The notes under the pieces are model-generated. The model saw only the letters and a program-made list of their open reading frames with translations. It did no database searches and was not told the origin of the DNA. This document shows positions 45,872 through 57,489 of a stretch of 64,000 nt of DNA, piece after piece. The stretch is from Agaricus subrufescens (lineage: Eukaryota > Basidiomycota > Agaricomycetes > Agaricales > Agaricaceae). A program made the translations under genes and the position numbers. The stretch covers positions 868,001 to 932,000 of the forward strand of contig CM057064.1 in assembly GCA_029945375.1 (NCBI GenBank). Direction: 5' to 3'. Within the stretch, counting starts at the first letter, position 1; each line of letters begins with the position of its first letter.

Positions 45872-47132
45872 TAGAGTGGTGCCAGACTCACCAATGAGTG
45901 TTGCGGTCTTCGCCGCGTCGAAAGGGCTATGCGCACTTCTTCACCAGTTCGGAAGTACCCTACACCAATTATTTGCCAAGGATTATAATTCATACTTGAG
46001 TATCGGCGATTATCGAATTTAGACATATCATGATGCTCGAACAAAACAGAAAAAACTACCAACGGACCACATTTCGAATTTGTAACACTACCATACCGTG
46101 AGATTCACTAGAAGTGAAACAATGAATGTGTGCACTTACCTACTATCCTCGCGGAATTGAAAAAAAAGCAAACTACATCATACTATCCACGCTTAAGATT
46201 ACCAAATGACCGGCCACAGTGAGAAAAAGAAACAGGAAAGATGAAAGTCTAATTCATCATCGCGTATGGTGTCAAATAAAATTACCACCCTAATTGACTG
46301 CGGGTTCTGAGTAAGGTGCACTTAAAGTATAACCATTTCATTTCGACACTCTACACAAGTCACTATCTATCAATAATTCCTCAGATTGCACGACCGCTTT
46401 CATAATCCAAGACAAACCTACCACAAACGTTCCATAAACCATACTCGACACAACTCAATAGCATCCAGATGGGGGTAACAAGCCACAAGAGAGATCAACA
46501 TGAACTTCTGATCCACGCAGTTCATTGGTAATTCGACGAAGAACCCGAGTCCAACATCTACAAGCCCATGGAGTATAATGTCAGCTATCCCGCTTAACAT
46601 CAAGAGAGCGACATTTTGTCATCGAATTCCCACAAACCGACAAGTGCGGGTGGCGTATACTTTCCCGGATCTATAACCCATATACAGACTCGTTACCGAG
46701 TTGGACTATGATAAGCAGCAAAAAGTCTCTTTGACGTGTGGGTGAGCATAAACCCGTAGAACCGGTAAATTTCGGTTTAGACATCAAGACGATGGTAAGT
46801 GTACAAGCCTGAAAAAAGCGAGCGGACCGCGGCCGAACGGGGTATGGATCAAATTTGAGTACTAAACTTGGGGTGTTAGGTCATTTATTTACTCGAAATG
46901 ATGTTGACAAATATGTATCCCGGTTTGTGCGGAGTTAAGGCTCGCAAACCCGCCCGCCATCAGCGACGATCCTCGAGCCTCCGGCAATCCTCAACGACGG
47001 AGGGACAATATCCCCTCCTTTCACTATATCGATACCCACAATTCCAGTCTTTAAGCTTTTATCTATCACCACACACTGCCAGTAACGACGTTCTCACGAC
47101 TTTAAGTAACGACTTCACGACACATTTCTGTA

Positions 47133-49135
47133 ATGTCAGGCCATTCTAGCCAAGCCTTGACTCATCTCTTATCTTCAACTCCATATACTCTTGCTTATTC
47201 TCTACCTTTGTTATGTCTTTCACTTATTCTTACGTTTGCCGGAACTTTCCTGATGCTCGATCGATCACGTTCATTTCCCCCAAGCGCCGATTATGACGCC
47301 TTGCCTGGTGTTTTTGAGAAGAGCAGGAAACACAAATTTGTGTGGTACTGGGAGGGAGGTATTGGTGGTCTTGCTTGTGGCTTCACTACAGGCTGTAAGC
47401 CTTGCAATTGTGGATCATTCTCAATTTGAGGCTGACGATCATCCTGGGTAGTGCATTTAGTTACCTTTCTATCCCTCCTTATTCCTTCAACGACCTCATC
47501 AGCTCCTCTGACGCCGAAATCCTTTCTGGCAATCTGGATTCTTGTCTGTATCTGTACAACTTTGCTTGCCGCTCGTTATCGTTATGCTGCTCTAACTATG
47601 ACCGGATTCTCGGGAGGGTGAGCGCATATAATATCGGCAAGATTAAATCATCATCGTTAACACAATATCCCTAGTGCCTTGGTTTCTCTCGCCCTCTGTG
47701 TTATTATTCACCCTCCACTTCTGCCAAGGGCGATTTTGACTGCAATCATTGCACCTTTACTGACAGTTCTATCCCTCTTCTTCTACTTTGTTCCGAAATT
47801 TCACTCTTGGCTTCTTCATCCCTCCCTCCGTCTCTGTACATCATCCAACGGAGCGTTTGGTATCGTGTTATCAATAGCTCTTCTGTCGCATCCGCAGATT
47901 GAAGCTTGGGCCAATGTCTGGGAGCGCTTCTGGCTTCCTAATGGCATCGACTGGGGAACTGGGAAAGAGAAAGCCCTTAGTGCCACTTTCTGCATATTAC
48001 TTGCCCTCGGAGGTGTTTCTGACTGGGCATTACACCGATGGCTCGGTGAATGTCCTGACGAGGTGAAGAACATTATTATTATTGTTATTTCTTTATCCGT
48101 TCTCACTGATCTTATTTATCACAATAGAAATGGGATAAATACCTCTCAAACTATATGGCCAACCTTCCCAATGCAGCTGATAGAGCAGGCGTATTCGAAC
48201 CTCCCAAATCGTTCTGGGACCGCTTCTTTCCCAGAAACGGCAAACGAGACCCTATCGTATTCCTTCCCGATTCAGATCCCAAGGCCGGTATTCATTCAGA
48301 TGAATCCCTATCATCGTATTCCATGTTAAGATCAGACGGCGGCTTTCTCAAGAGGGCTCGTGCCGAATCTAGTCCTCGGCGTTCCCATCGACATTATTCG
48401 GTTTCGCGCAAACGTAAACCCGTGAAGTTCGGTGCGCTCGACGAACTTGGTTCATCGGGTGAAGATTCCGAAGACGATGGCTTGAAAAAGTCTCGTTTGC
48501 CATTCCCTTCCCTGACCAATGCGTCATCCTCGACGCCTACGTTGGTAGATGAACCCCCGAGAGCGTTACAGAAGGAAACTTTTCCTAGTAGTGCGCTCAA
48601 TGCTCACAGAGATCCAACGAGACACATCATCATCGACTATGATGCCGAGCTGGCTGAGCTTAATAGACTGAGAGGTGGGAACGTGGATTCGATTCCAGAT
48701 TATTCGGATCATGAAGAAGATCTGGCTAGCATCAGCCAGCGACCATCAGCAGATTTGAACGGTCGAGAAAACTGGAGCCCGGCATTCATGAGGCGGCACA
48801 CAACTAGCCCGAGCTCTGGTCCGAATCCAAATACGCCCGGCGCGGCCGCCGTACCTGCCACTCCTTCCTTGATCAAAGCTTTTCATAGAATTGCTGTTGC
48901 TCAAAGGGACGCTTTTGGTCCTTCTGATGATTCTGATCATGGAATGGACGAAAGCGATATCACGGCGGAGCATACTTCCAAAGATCAGGCTGCAAGACAT
49001 CCTCTGAGGAAACGAGGACCCGGGGTGAATGGTTTGGAAGAAGGAGAAGAGGATGATTTCCGAAATGCGAGGAACAAGCATGCCCCGCAGTGGGAGGAGT
49101 TCTGGCGTCAGGTAAGGCACAAGGCGAATTCATAA
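47133..49135 (+). CDS. TMEM198-like (DUF4203) seven-helix membrane protein
   Basis: Exons 47133-47394, 47452-47617, 47675-48062 and 48128-49135 encode 607 aa. The first 320 residues hold seven hydrophobic segments (for example LAYSLPLLCLSLILTFAG, LHLVTFLSLLIP, FLAIWILVCICTTLLAA, ALVSLALCVIIHP, AILTAIIAPLLTVLSLFF) in the arrangement of the TM7S3/TM198-like domain. The remaining 290 residues are a charged, Ser/Pro-rich cytoplasmic tail with an Asp/Glu-rich end. The function of fungal members is not established. The final coding bases contain a GT-AG candidate intron (49112-49163); if used, the protein would end at 49214 with a different 16-residue tail. I prefer the intronless end. Confidence 0.8.
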
Positions 49136-49301
49136 ATTGATATTCGACTGCTTTTTTGTGTAGTATGTATATCTACAACATATTCGGAATTTGTTGTGTA
49201 GTAAACTGTATTGATATTGACGGGTGCATTATTTGGCATCTGCCTGGGAGACAAACACGGGAGGGTTTTCTGTTTTGGAGACTTGTCGGGTGAGCTGCTC
49301 A

Positions 49302-50186
49302 ATGTCGGCCGCGCTCAGTCGGGTTGCTGCTCTTCCGTCGCGCTTTGGCCGTGCCCCGGAGATCCGTGCGCACCTGCGCAAAGACCGCGCCACGCGCCTT
49401 CCCCGTCCACCCCTCCCCCTCGTCGCCCGCGAATTTGCTCCATGTCGGTTCGAAGACCACTACTACAACACCCTCCAGGACGACCTCATGTACATGACAT
49501 ATCATCATGAGCATCTCCCTCGAGCTGCCTCTCGGCAAATTCGCCTCAAGTTCGACCCAAACGATCCATATACCAAGAACCGGCAGAACCCGCCTGTCGG
49601 TGGTTCACAAATTGGCAAAAAGCCTGCCCCTCCGTGCAGTCCAAGCAACGTGATCAAGCTGGAAAAGGTGGTCATTCACACCATGGTGAAAGAGTCTCTT
49701 CAGAACAAGAGCAACTTGTTGGGTGCCATGATGGCATTGCGGGCATTGACTGGTGAAAACCATAAAGCCGGTGGTCAGCACGCAGTGCAAGGCGTCCAAA
49801 TTGTGCGAGGAAAAAAGTCTGTCGGAGGTTGGATCAGGCCAGGCGTTCCCGTTGGTGTCAAGGTCGAGCTCAAAGGCCAGAGCATGTACGATTTCATCGC
49901 GTCACTAGTCGAATTCGTGCTACCGCGTTTACGCGAGTTCAACGGGGTCGTTCTACCACCTCAGTCCTCGAGTGTCAATTCTCCCAGTGCTGTGTCCGGT
50001 GTCGTCACCTTTGGTCTACCACCTGCAGCCATGGGTTTTTTCCCTCAAATAGAGGTTAACCAAGACGCTTATCCAAAAATGTATGGCATGCATATCCACT
50101 TTGTTACAAATGCTTCTGGCCTGGGTGCGGAGAACCGTGCGCGTGCGCTCGTATCTGGGTTCCAGGTTCCATTCATTCGTCGGTAG
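49302..50186 (+). CDS. MRPL7: Mitochondrial large-subunit ribosomal protein uL5 (L5/MRPL7)
   Basis: A single exon of 294 aa. The first 45 residues are Arg/Ala/Leu-rich with few acids, fitting a mitochondrial targeting sequence. The body has uL5 features: NVIKLEKVVIHTMVKESLQNKSNL near the RNA-binding beta-sheet, GVQIVRGKKSVGGWIRPGVPVGVKVELKG, MYDFIASLVEFVLPRLREFNG, and MYGMHIHFVTNA at the end. It belongs to the central protuberance of the mitoribosome. The start at MSAALSRV is chosen because an in-frame upstream GTG/ATG is too close to the preceding gene; it begins only 166 bp after it. It is the only intronless coding gene in the window. Confidence 0.9.
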   Translation: MSAALSRVAALPSRFGRAPEIRAHLRKDRATRLPRPPLPLVAREFAPCRFEDHYYNTLQDDLMYMTYHHEHLPRAASRQIRLKFDPNDPYTKNRQNPPVGGSQIGKKPAPPCSPSNVIKLEKVVIHTMVKESLQNKSNLLGAMMALRALTGENHKAGGQHAVQGVQIVRGKKSVGGWIRPGVPVGVKVELKGQSMYDFIASLVEFVLPRLREFNGVVLPPQSSSVNSPSAVSGVVTFGLPPAAMGFFPQIEVNQDAYPKMYGMHIHFVTNASGLGAENRARALVSGFQVPFIRR

Positions 50187-51955
50187 CATATTGTGAGTGC
50201 TTTTCCCCCTTTCTTCTGTCCCTTGTGTTCTCAATGCAACATATAGATTACATTCTCGTATATTTATATCGGGCTCATATAGAAATTAATTCACCTACAC
50301 GGATATAATCTAAAAGAGACCTTGAGGCGATTTCATCCAGCTCAAGAGGTTCCTGCCGTTTCATCCCGGCTTTACACGACACAGCGATGTCCCTTTTAGA
50401 GTCACAGAGGGTCTTCATTATATGAAGCGTCGAGCTCGAGCGTTTCACATAGTCTTGAGGCTGGTCCCTTTGTTCCTGCAAAACAATTTTGGCCGGTCTA
50501 TTGGCGCAATGGACTGACAATAAACAAATATCGGTACAAGTATCAAGTATCTCAGATGCGGCGTCTTTGCGTTATCCCAAAATTTGGCCCTGGTGTTTCA
50601 ACGAAAAATTTGGTACGTCGTGCACTTTTGTCACAAATATATCGCTGATTCTGCTCCGAAGCTTCCGGGAAGCTACCCGTTTTGATGAAGGGGCCATCTT
50701 AGACCTCTCGATAGAATCTCATTCAACTTGTAGCCGTGACTCGGCCGTCCTACGTCGAAATCTCAGTTGAGGACGCGTTTAAACCTATTGTAGGGTTTGC
50801 AAACTCTACTTGGCGTTGGCGTCATCCCCCTTTGTTTTTTTGGTAATGATTCCATGTCAAACTCGAACGTTACGACCAAATATATATCACGCTCCACAGT
50901 AGGAAAGGATATGCACGGCGAAAAAAAAAAGATAACACCTGTTTGGCTCCGCTTCAACAATGATTGGAGAAACTAGTGAAGTGTCACAAGAATATGAAAC
51001 CACAAAACTCATGAGATATGCCTCCCGCGTCGAAATCGACGCATATAATAGGCCTTTACGAGACCCGGCATGAAGTAAACTACCCTTAATGGTTTATATA
51101 TAACCGAGAGCAAACAGATTTACTGAACCCATCATCTACGAATTGAAAAAAAAAAGCTTAAAAAAACAATTTTACCTGGTGTACTATACAGTTCTTTTTT
51201 TTTTCCAACCCGATACTAGACGGCAGTGGTATTTTTATAGCTAACGCGCAATTCAAATTCAAATTCAATCTGTGCCGATATGTGTGGAGGCGAAAAAGTC
51301 TCCAGGGGCTATCGACTCGACTTAAGCGCAAATGATCAACGTCTCCGACTCCCTCGTAAACGTGAAACACTTCCTTGATTCCATCACAAATTCCGGATCA
51401 CTCACTGATAATTACTATACCCCTCGGAGCCAATCCAGCAAAGTTATCTCACACTAACTCGTTGTCTGTCATTATCTCTTCCTCAGCTCCACAAAATTCC
51501 AGGCTCTTTTTTAATCACTGAGGTTGCCAACGACATGTTACCGAGATCAGCTAAAAAGTGGCCGCCCCCCTGCTAAACTCGTTTCACTAGTTTGTATCAA
51601 CCCATCGCCGCCGGCTTCGAACCTCAACATCCTCGCCTATTGACAATGACTCGAAGGTCTTTTTTACTCTTCTCAGCTATGGTTTAGTTTTTCTTCAGGC
51701 TGTCTCTTTGGAAACTTTGTATTAGATTGAAACAAGATACCAACTTCAATTCACTACTGAGGGTTGCAGTCAGCCAACGGTATTCTTCCTGGATGGACGA
51801 ACGGAGAAATGTAATCTATAATTGGAATGGGTACTATTACAAGAAGAAAACAAGCCATTATTTTGTAAAGACAATATTCAACATCCTTTAAACATTAGTA
51901 TCCTACAGTACTAGTAAATTGTCTCAATGCTCCCCTCCAGGAATCTTATGCACAC
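50187..51955. other. Intergenic between convergent uL5m and CDC7
   Basis: About 1.8 kb of 3' flanks. AT-rich with A/T homopolymers; no ORF with family resemblance and no RNA gene recognised. Confidence 0.5.
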
Positions 51956-54900
51956 TCAATCAGTCTCCGGCCCTGAATTCCCCTCCAACCACGCAGCCAC
52001 ATCGTCCAGTTTCTGTGTAGTAAGCCGTGATCTAAGCTGTGACGAACCCACTAAAGGCGTTCTAGAGGATGTTGAAGCGGAAAGACCATTCACGCTCCTA
52101 TCCAAACCCAAACTAGACGACACCAACCTCCTTTCTCTCCCACTCCGTATCGAAGTATCACTCGGTGCCTGGACAATCGTACGCCTCGAACTATTGGTCC
52201 CGTTTCTTAAAGGCGCCGCACTAGCCTCCGAAGATGCCCTCCGCAGTTTCTTCACAAGCACTTTCTCTTTATGACCCTCCCGTTCCCGCTCCCTCAATTC
52301 CACTCCACCAAGACCAATAATACTACTATCTTCTCGTTTTTTATATCTCGGTACCATGCTTCCATTCGATGAGATGGAGGACCGCAAGCTGTCTCTTTCA
52401 GATCTATCCCCCGCATTGTCCCTCAGGTCCCTCCCCGACCGATCTATACTCCCGGCCCTCGCTTTCAACCTATGCGTAGCAGGCGCAACATGCCCCGTAG
52501 TTCCTCCAACTCCAACAGTCGATCTCATCAACACAGGCCTCAAAGTCGGCACAATCTCCCTCGCAAGTTCTCTCACAAGCACCGGAACATCACCTTTACT
52601 CAACTTCTCAACAACATCCAACAATCCGTACTTATCAACCAGTAATGTTCGGTTCGGGTGAACTTCAACCACACTACGCAAAAGCTTTAGCAAATTGAGT
52701 CGAACGACAGCTTTTCCGTTGTGACCGAGCTTGTCAATGACCCGTTTGAAGAATGCAGGCGATTTGGCGATGGCGAGGATGATAGGGGTGGATATACGCG
52801 TTAGTTTGAGGAAAGGATCAAGGAGGTTTTCAAAGGAATTGGCTTTGCATTGCACAAAACAATTTAATAAGGCTTCGATTGCCTCGGGTTCCAGCAACTG
52901 GTCTTCTATCCTGCCAGTTTCGTCCTGTAGCCTGCACGAGCCAATGAGCTCAGTCCTCACATTATGAATAACAGGATGAATGTGCTTACCAGGAAAGGAT
53001 AGACTCCAAAGCACTAACCTGGAAGTACGGGTCATCCAGGAGTCGGAGGTACATCCGCAACCCATCATGCTGCCACAACAAATTCCTGCAACTCTTGCCC
53101 GCCGCAGCAAGATCACAAAGTATAGGGAGTGCAAACTGCTTCAACGGCGATCTTGTCTCAATGACACGTTTGAGACAAGGCAAAATGCCTGCTTGTGCAG
53201 CCTCTTCTTGTCGAGTCTTATTCAATCGACAGAGATTGTAGCAAGTTTGGAAGATATGGTTGGACATTTCAGTGCTATGTGGCCCTGAAGAATGTTCTTC
53301 GAGTATGCGGATGAGAATTTCGATCGCGTTGGCGTTTTGTAGGACTTCAAGTAGAGTAGCGTTCATAGACAAGTGCTTGACGGCCTTGAGCATCAAAACG
53401 AGGCATTCTGGTTCGAGCAGTTCACATGCGCGCAGTAGGCCTATGAAATGCGGTACTTTAGTAACATACCCCCAGTTGATGATAAGGTAACGCACGTCGG
53501 ATGACCTGCCTCGTCCCGAGAGCATTTCTTACATGCACATCAGACTGCGACACTTGACAGAACACCAACAACGTCTGTATAATCTTCATCTTCGTTTCGA
53601 GCGTCGATTCTCCACGGATTGCCATGACATTCAACAATGCTAGAGAAAGAGGATCCAATAGACCCTCGCGGATGAACATTCGACAGAAATCGTTCTTTGT
53701 CGTTGGGCTTTGAAGTTCGAATACATTACTAATACCGTTCAACGCATGTACGACAAGTTCTTCCTGTTCAGTATAATCCTCGTCAAGGAGATCGACCAGA
53801 ACTTTGAGCCCACGACAGCTAGTGTGAGTAGCGTCAGAATATGATGTCCCGCCTTGAATGATGAACTCACGAAATGAACATCTGCAGGGTCATGATCGAT
53901 GTGTTGCAAAGTAATTTGATGAAGTTGGACGCTTTTAAGCGGCAATCCGAGGGGTATTTTTTCGAAGTGAATTCTATTCTCTCACTTAAGATAGGCAAGA
54001 TAACGGCTGGGTCAACACTTACCCATCAGGACCGGAATTCCTCTGTAACAAATAATTTCATAGTTCAGTAACACTTCAGGGACCCCGAATGGACACTGAC
54101 ATACCCAATCAAGCAGAAGCTTTCCAAGAAACCAATGTCATTCCCCACAAGCTTTTACGACACATCAGCATAGTTTCAGTGGACGAGCAAATGCGTGGCC
54201 TACCATGTTTATGATCTGCAGTAACTTCACTGTGACATCCCTATGCCGTCTCGCCTCCAATACCTCCAGAATGGCAAGCATGCCATGGGAAGAGACAAGC
54301 TGGGGCTGCATCTCTGGGTTCTCTTCCATGATATCGATCTATATAGAATCATTGGTACCCCTGGGATGTCCTTCAGGTATCGAAAAATCGCACCAATTGA
54401 TTACAAGCATTTTGTAGCTGGAACTCCGGAGCTGAAGGTGAAAGCTCATCCACCAGCTGGTTAACTGTGTTACACAATCTGGCGTGTTTATCTCTTTGAA
54501 GGTTGGTATCAAGGTCATCTTCGGAAAAGCCCTCGTCGATCTGGGAGAGAATAGTTGACGATATACCACGTGATGATATGACAACCACTTACCTCGGCGA
54601 AAGGATCCTCTTCATCAGAATCATCAGTGCCAAACTAGAAAACAGTCATATAAGCACAGGTAAAACTCCCAGAAATCGATGAGAACCGACCCAGGACTTG
54701 TTTGATAGCCTCGTGTTCAACCGCAAGCTCTGTAGGGGTGGTTCGACGTCTACAAGAATCAATTTCCCGGACATACATGCAGACTTTCTGGACACCCACT
54801 TGTTCCACTCGGCTTTCCGAACACATCTTCATAGTCGTCGTCGTCATCCGTTTCCGCGTACTTATCGAATTTATCCAGATCACTCTGAATCTTTTTCGCA

Positions 54901-57079
54901 TCAGCTTGTCCAACGGAACCACCACTAGAACCATTAGACCGTCGAGTACTACCATTCATGGTGTTGAACCCTGAGCGCGATGACTTTCTTGACAGATTCT
55001 GAACAGAGGCAGAACCGGGAGCCGAGGATACCGCAAGACCAACGGTGGTTTTTATATCATCCGGGTGGAAAAGACCCTTACGAGATGAATTTTTTAACTG
55101 AAATAGAAGAGTATTAAGTTCACTGCAAGCCTTCGTGCACGTTCAAGCCTTACCTTGAAATCAGCCACTTTCTCCTCTAACCACCCTTCGTCCTCCTCTG
55201 CGGCAAGGTCTGAGTAGTCTTCCACTATGGTGGACATATCTGAAGATGGAGGGGCTGCTAGGGACACGGGGCGTATACCAGGGCTTTTACTAGGTCGAAT
55301 GGTCTGTGCATTCAGATCCTCAGACTTGTCCTCTTTCTCTTCATCGGCAGATGGGCGATCCAGGGCTATATCATATTACAAGTGTAAGCTGAAGAACGAT
55401 AGTCACAAACTAACCGTACCTTGCAATTTGTTGAATGAAATACCCTCCTCAAAGTCATCGTCCCAGTTATCAGTCTGCTCTTCGTTTGCTTGCAATACAA
55501 ACGGGTTGATCTTGTCTGCTAGGCCAAGCCCAGCACTTATTGCTGCTGGCGCTTTAGCACTCGGACCAGGTCTCCCTGGAGTACCTAGCAATGAGGATGA
55601 CAGAGGGGCATCCTGCAATCTAAGGAGAGGTGACGTAGGCCGCGGATTACGAACAGGATGTTTAGAGGGCCTCGACGGTGCTATCAAATCAATCAACACA
55701 ACTTTCCCGATGCCAGGAACAGTACTTGACGTACATTTTAAAGCCTCGTTCCACTCTTGAACTTTGGCCAAAGCTTCATCGAAATTATAATTATGTGGCT
55801 TCTTCGTACCCTCCGGTCCTTCTTTTGGTTCTGCATTACTTCCAATTCTGGATTTTCCCTCCGACAGCTGTTTTCGAGCAGAAACCATCCACGGGTGCCT
55901 CAATAGCTTCTTTGCTGAAATTCGGAGGTTGCTATCCTTTTGGAAACAATGATAAAGAAAATCCTTCACGATAGGTGAGGCACCATCGGGTATCGGAGGG
56001 CAGTCGTCTTGCACGATGCGAAAGAGAGCGGGCATAGGATCGAGGTCATGATATGGTGGATGTCCTTCTAACAGTTCTATGACAAGACAACCGACGCTCC
56101 TGAAAATGATACATCAGCGAAAACGTGACAACGGGCCTCAAAATAGTAGCTTTACCATATATCGGACGCTGTGGTTGCACCAGATTGCTCAATGACCTCA
56201 GGAGCCACTGCGATTCTTCATGAGTTTGTCAAACCAGAAGCAAAAAGTTCGAGAACATACTCCAGTAAGGGCTCCCTACAACCGCAGCATTCGCGGCTCC
56301 TGCAGTCACACTGCTCGCAACACCAAAATCCGCCAGCTTGACAGTACCATCCTTATTGGTCAATATATTTGCACCCTTGATGTCGCGATGTATGACACCC
56401 TGATCGTGGAGGTAGACCAACCCTTCGAGGACCTGCGAAATATACACAGCGACGAGATTCTCTGGAAATTTGCCAAACTTTTTGACGATGTTGTGGAGAG
56501 AACCATTCTCACAGAACCTAGTAGCAATCAGAACGCGTATTTCCAAACAGGGCTGAATTGCACACACTCTAAAATGATGTACAAATATTCCCTCGTCTTG
56601 ACGAAACCCTTGTACTTGACAATATTTTCATGCTAAATAATATTCAGCAGGGGCAATCGGCAGCACTGAAGGATCGCGTACATTGAGGTTCTTCAAGAGG
56701 TCGATCTCAGACTGACGAACAGAGTTAGGTTTGAAGAAGTGCAAAAGGCAAAACCCACACCATTATCTCTCCAAGCTCGGCTTTGGGTATGTTGCTCAAT
56801 TGGATCTCTTTCACCGCGACTGTCTCTCCCGTGGCCCAGTTCAAGGCACCTGCATTCCAGACATCAACAACCGGAGAGGACGCCTTGATACAAAAGACAG
56901 ATGCGCACGATAGACCTGGCCAAATGCACCCTTCCCAAGAGAATCACCGAGTTGCTGCACGCTATTTAGCAACATCCATGGCGTTGTACGCGATCACTAA
57001 CATAGTCATTGAGTGCCTTGGATCCGTTGGCCTTTGCATGAGAGCTAGATGTCGGTCGCGGATGCATCGTGTGCAGCAT
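51956..57079 (-). CDS. CDC7: Septation-initiation kinase CDC7/SepH (STE-type, MAP3K-epsilon family)
   Basis: Twenty-one exons on minus: 57002-57079, 56909-56954, 56761-56849, 56682-56711, 56568-56632, 56261-56517, 56156-56207, 55735-56099, 55420-55680, 55154-55365, 54800-55097, 54691-54749, 54593-54634, 54394-54540, 54204-54338, 54105-54151, 54023-54042, 53871-53973, 53496-53818, 52990-53440, 51956-52931; 1,351 aa. Kinase domain about 27-277: [27 protein letters not shown] (Asp148), DFGVASS, WMAPE; all catalytic residues present. A linker with EEDEGW and SDEEDPFAE leads to an ARM-like helical region ([34 protein letters not shown]) and a basic Ser/Arg tail. It is the septation network kinase below the Spg1 GTPase, on spindle poles. 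The name is the fission-yeast septation Cdc7, not the budding-yeast replication kinase. The in-frame ATG at 57067 is an alternative start. Confidence 0.92.
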
Positions 57080-57489
57080 CGACGACTGGACGCTGCAGAG
57101 GGTATGGAGGAGAAAAAAGGAGGGGAGAAGGAGGGGCGGGAGGGCCTGCGAAAGGCAGATATACGGAGAGAAGGCGAAGGAGCGCGCTTTGAGTTCAGTC
57201 GCGTCCGGCGCTGAGCAGAATCATCAATGTTCGAACAGAACAACCGCGTGGGTTATCTTACTTCTCCCAAACTTCCCACAATTAGAACTACATAAACATA
57301 CATCCTATAATACATTGACCGGCCTACCCTATTTGAGTCACCATGGCTCAATGGCTGCATCAGGCAACGCATCTCCGTTCCACAGGCCCTACCGCGGGCC
57401 GCTGGTGGCACAGCAGTCTTCATGACAATAGAAATTCGTCATTCTGCCAAACGAGCTGCACAAGGCAGTATGCCGACTCGCTCTCCGCC
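57080..57489. other. Intergenic, promoter side of CDC7
   Basis: About 410 bp. Purine-rich on the plus strand near 57100-57200 (CT-rich leader on the CDC7 strand). No gene recognised. Confidence 0.5.

Larger units (their letters stand above)
41502..47132. other. 5.6-kb gene-free island
   Basis: No spliced or intronless gene could be supported on either strand. Short ORFs (for example 42722-43129 and 44011-44292) have no family motif. Two simple repeats are listed separately. Old transposon debris is plausible, but no LTR, TIR or reverse-transcriptase motif was recognised. Confidence 0.5.

Noticed and set aside
51927..52967. Plus-strand ORFs over the CDC7 last exon
   Set aside because: Shadows of the long minus-strand exon 51956-52931.
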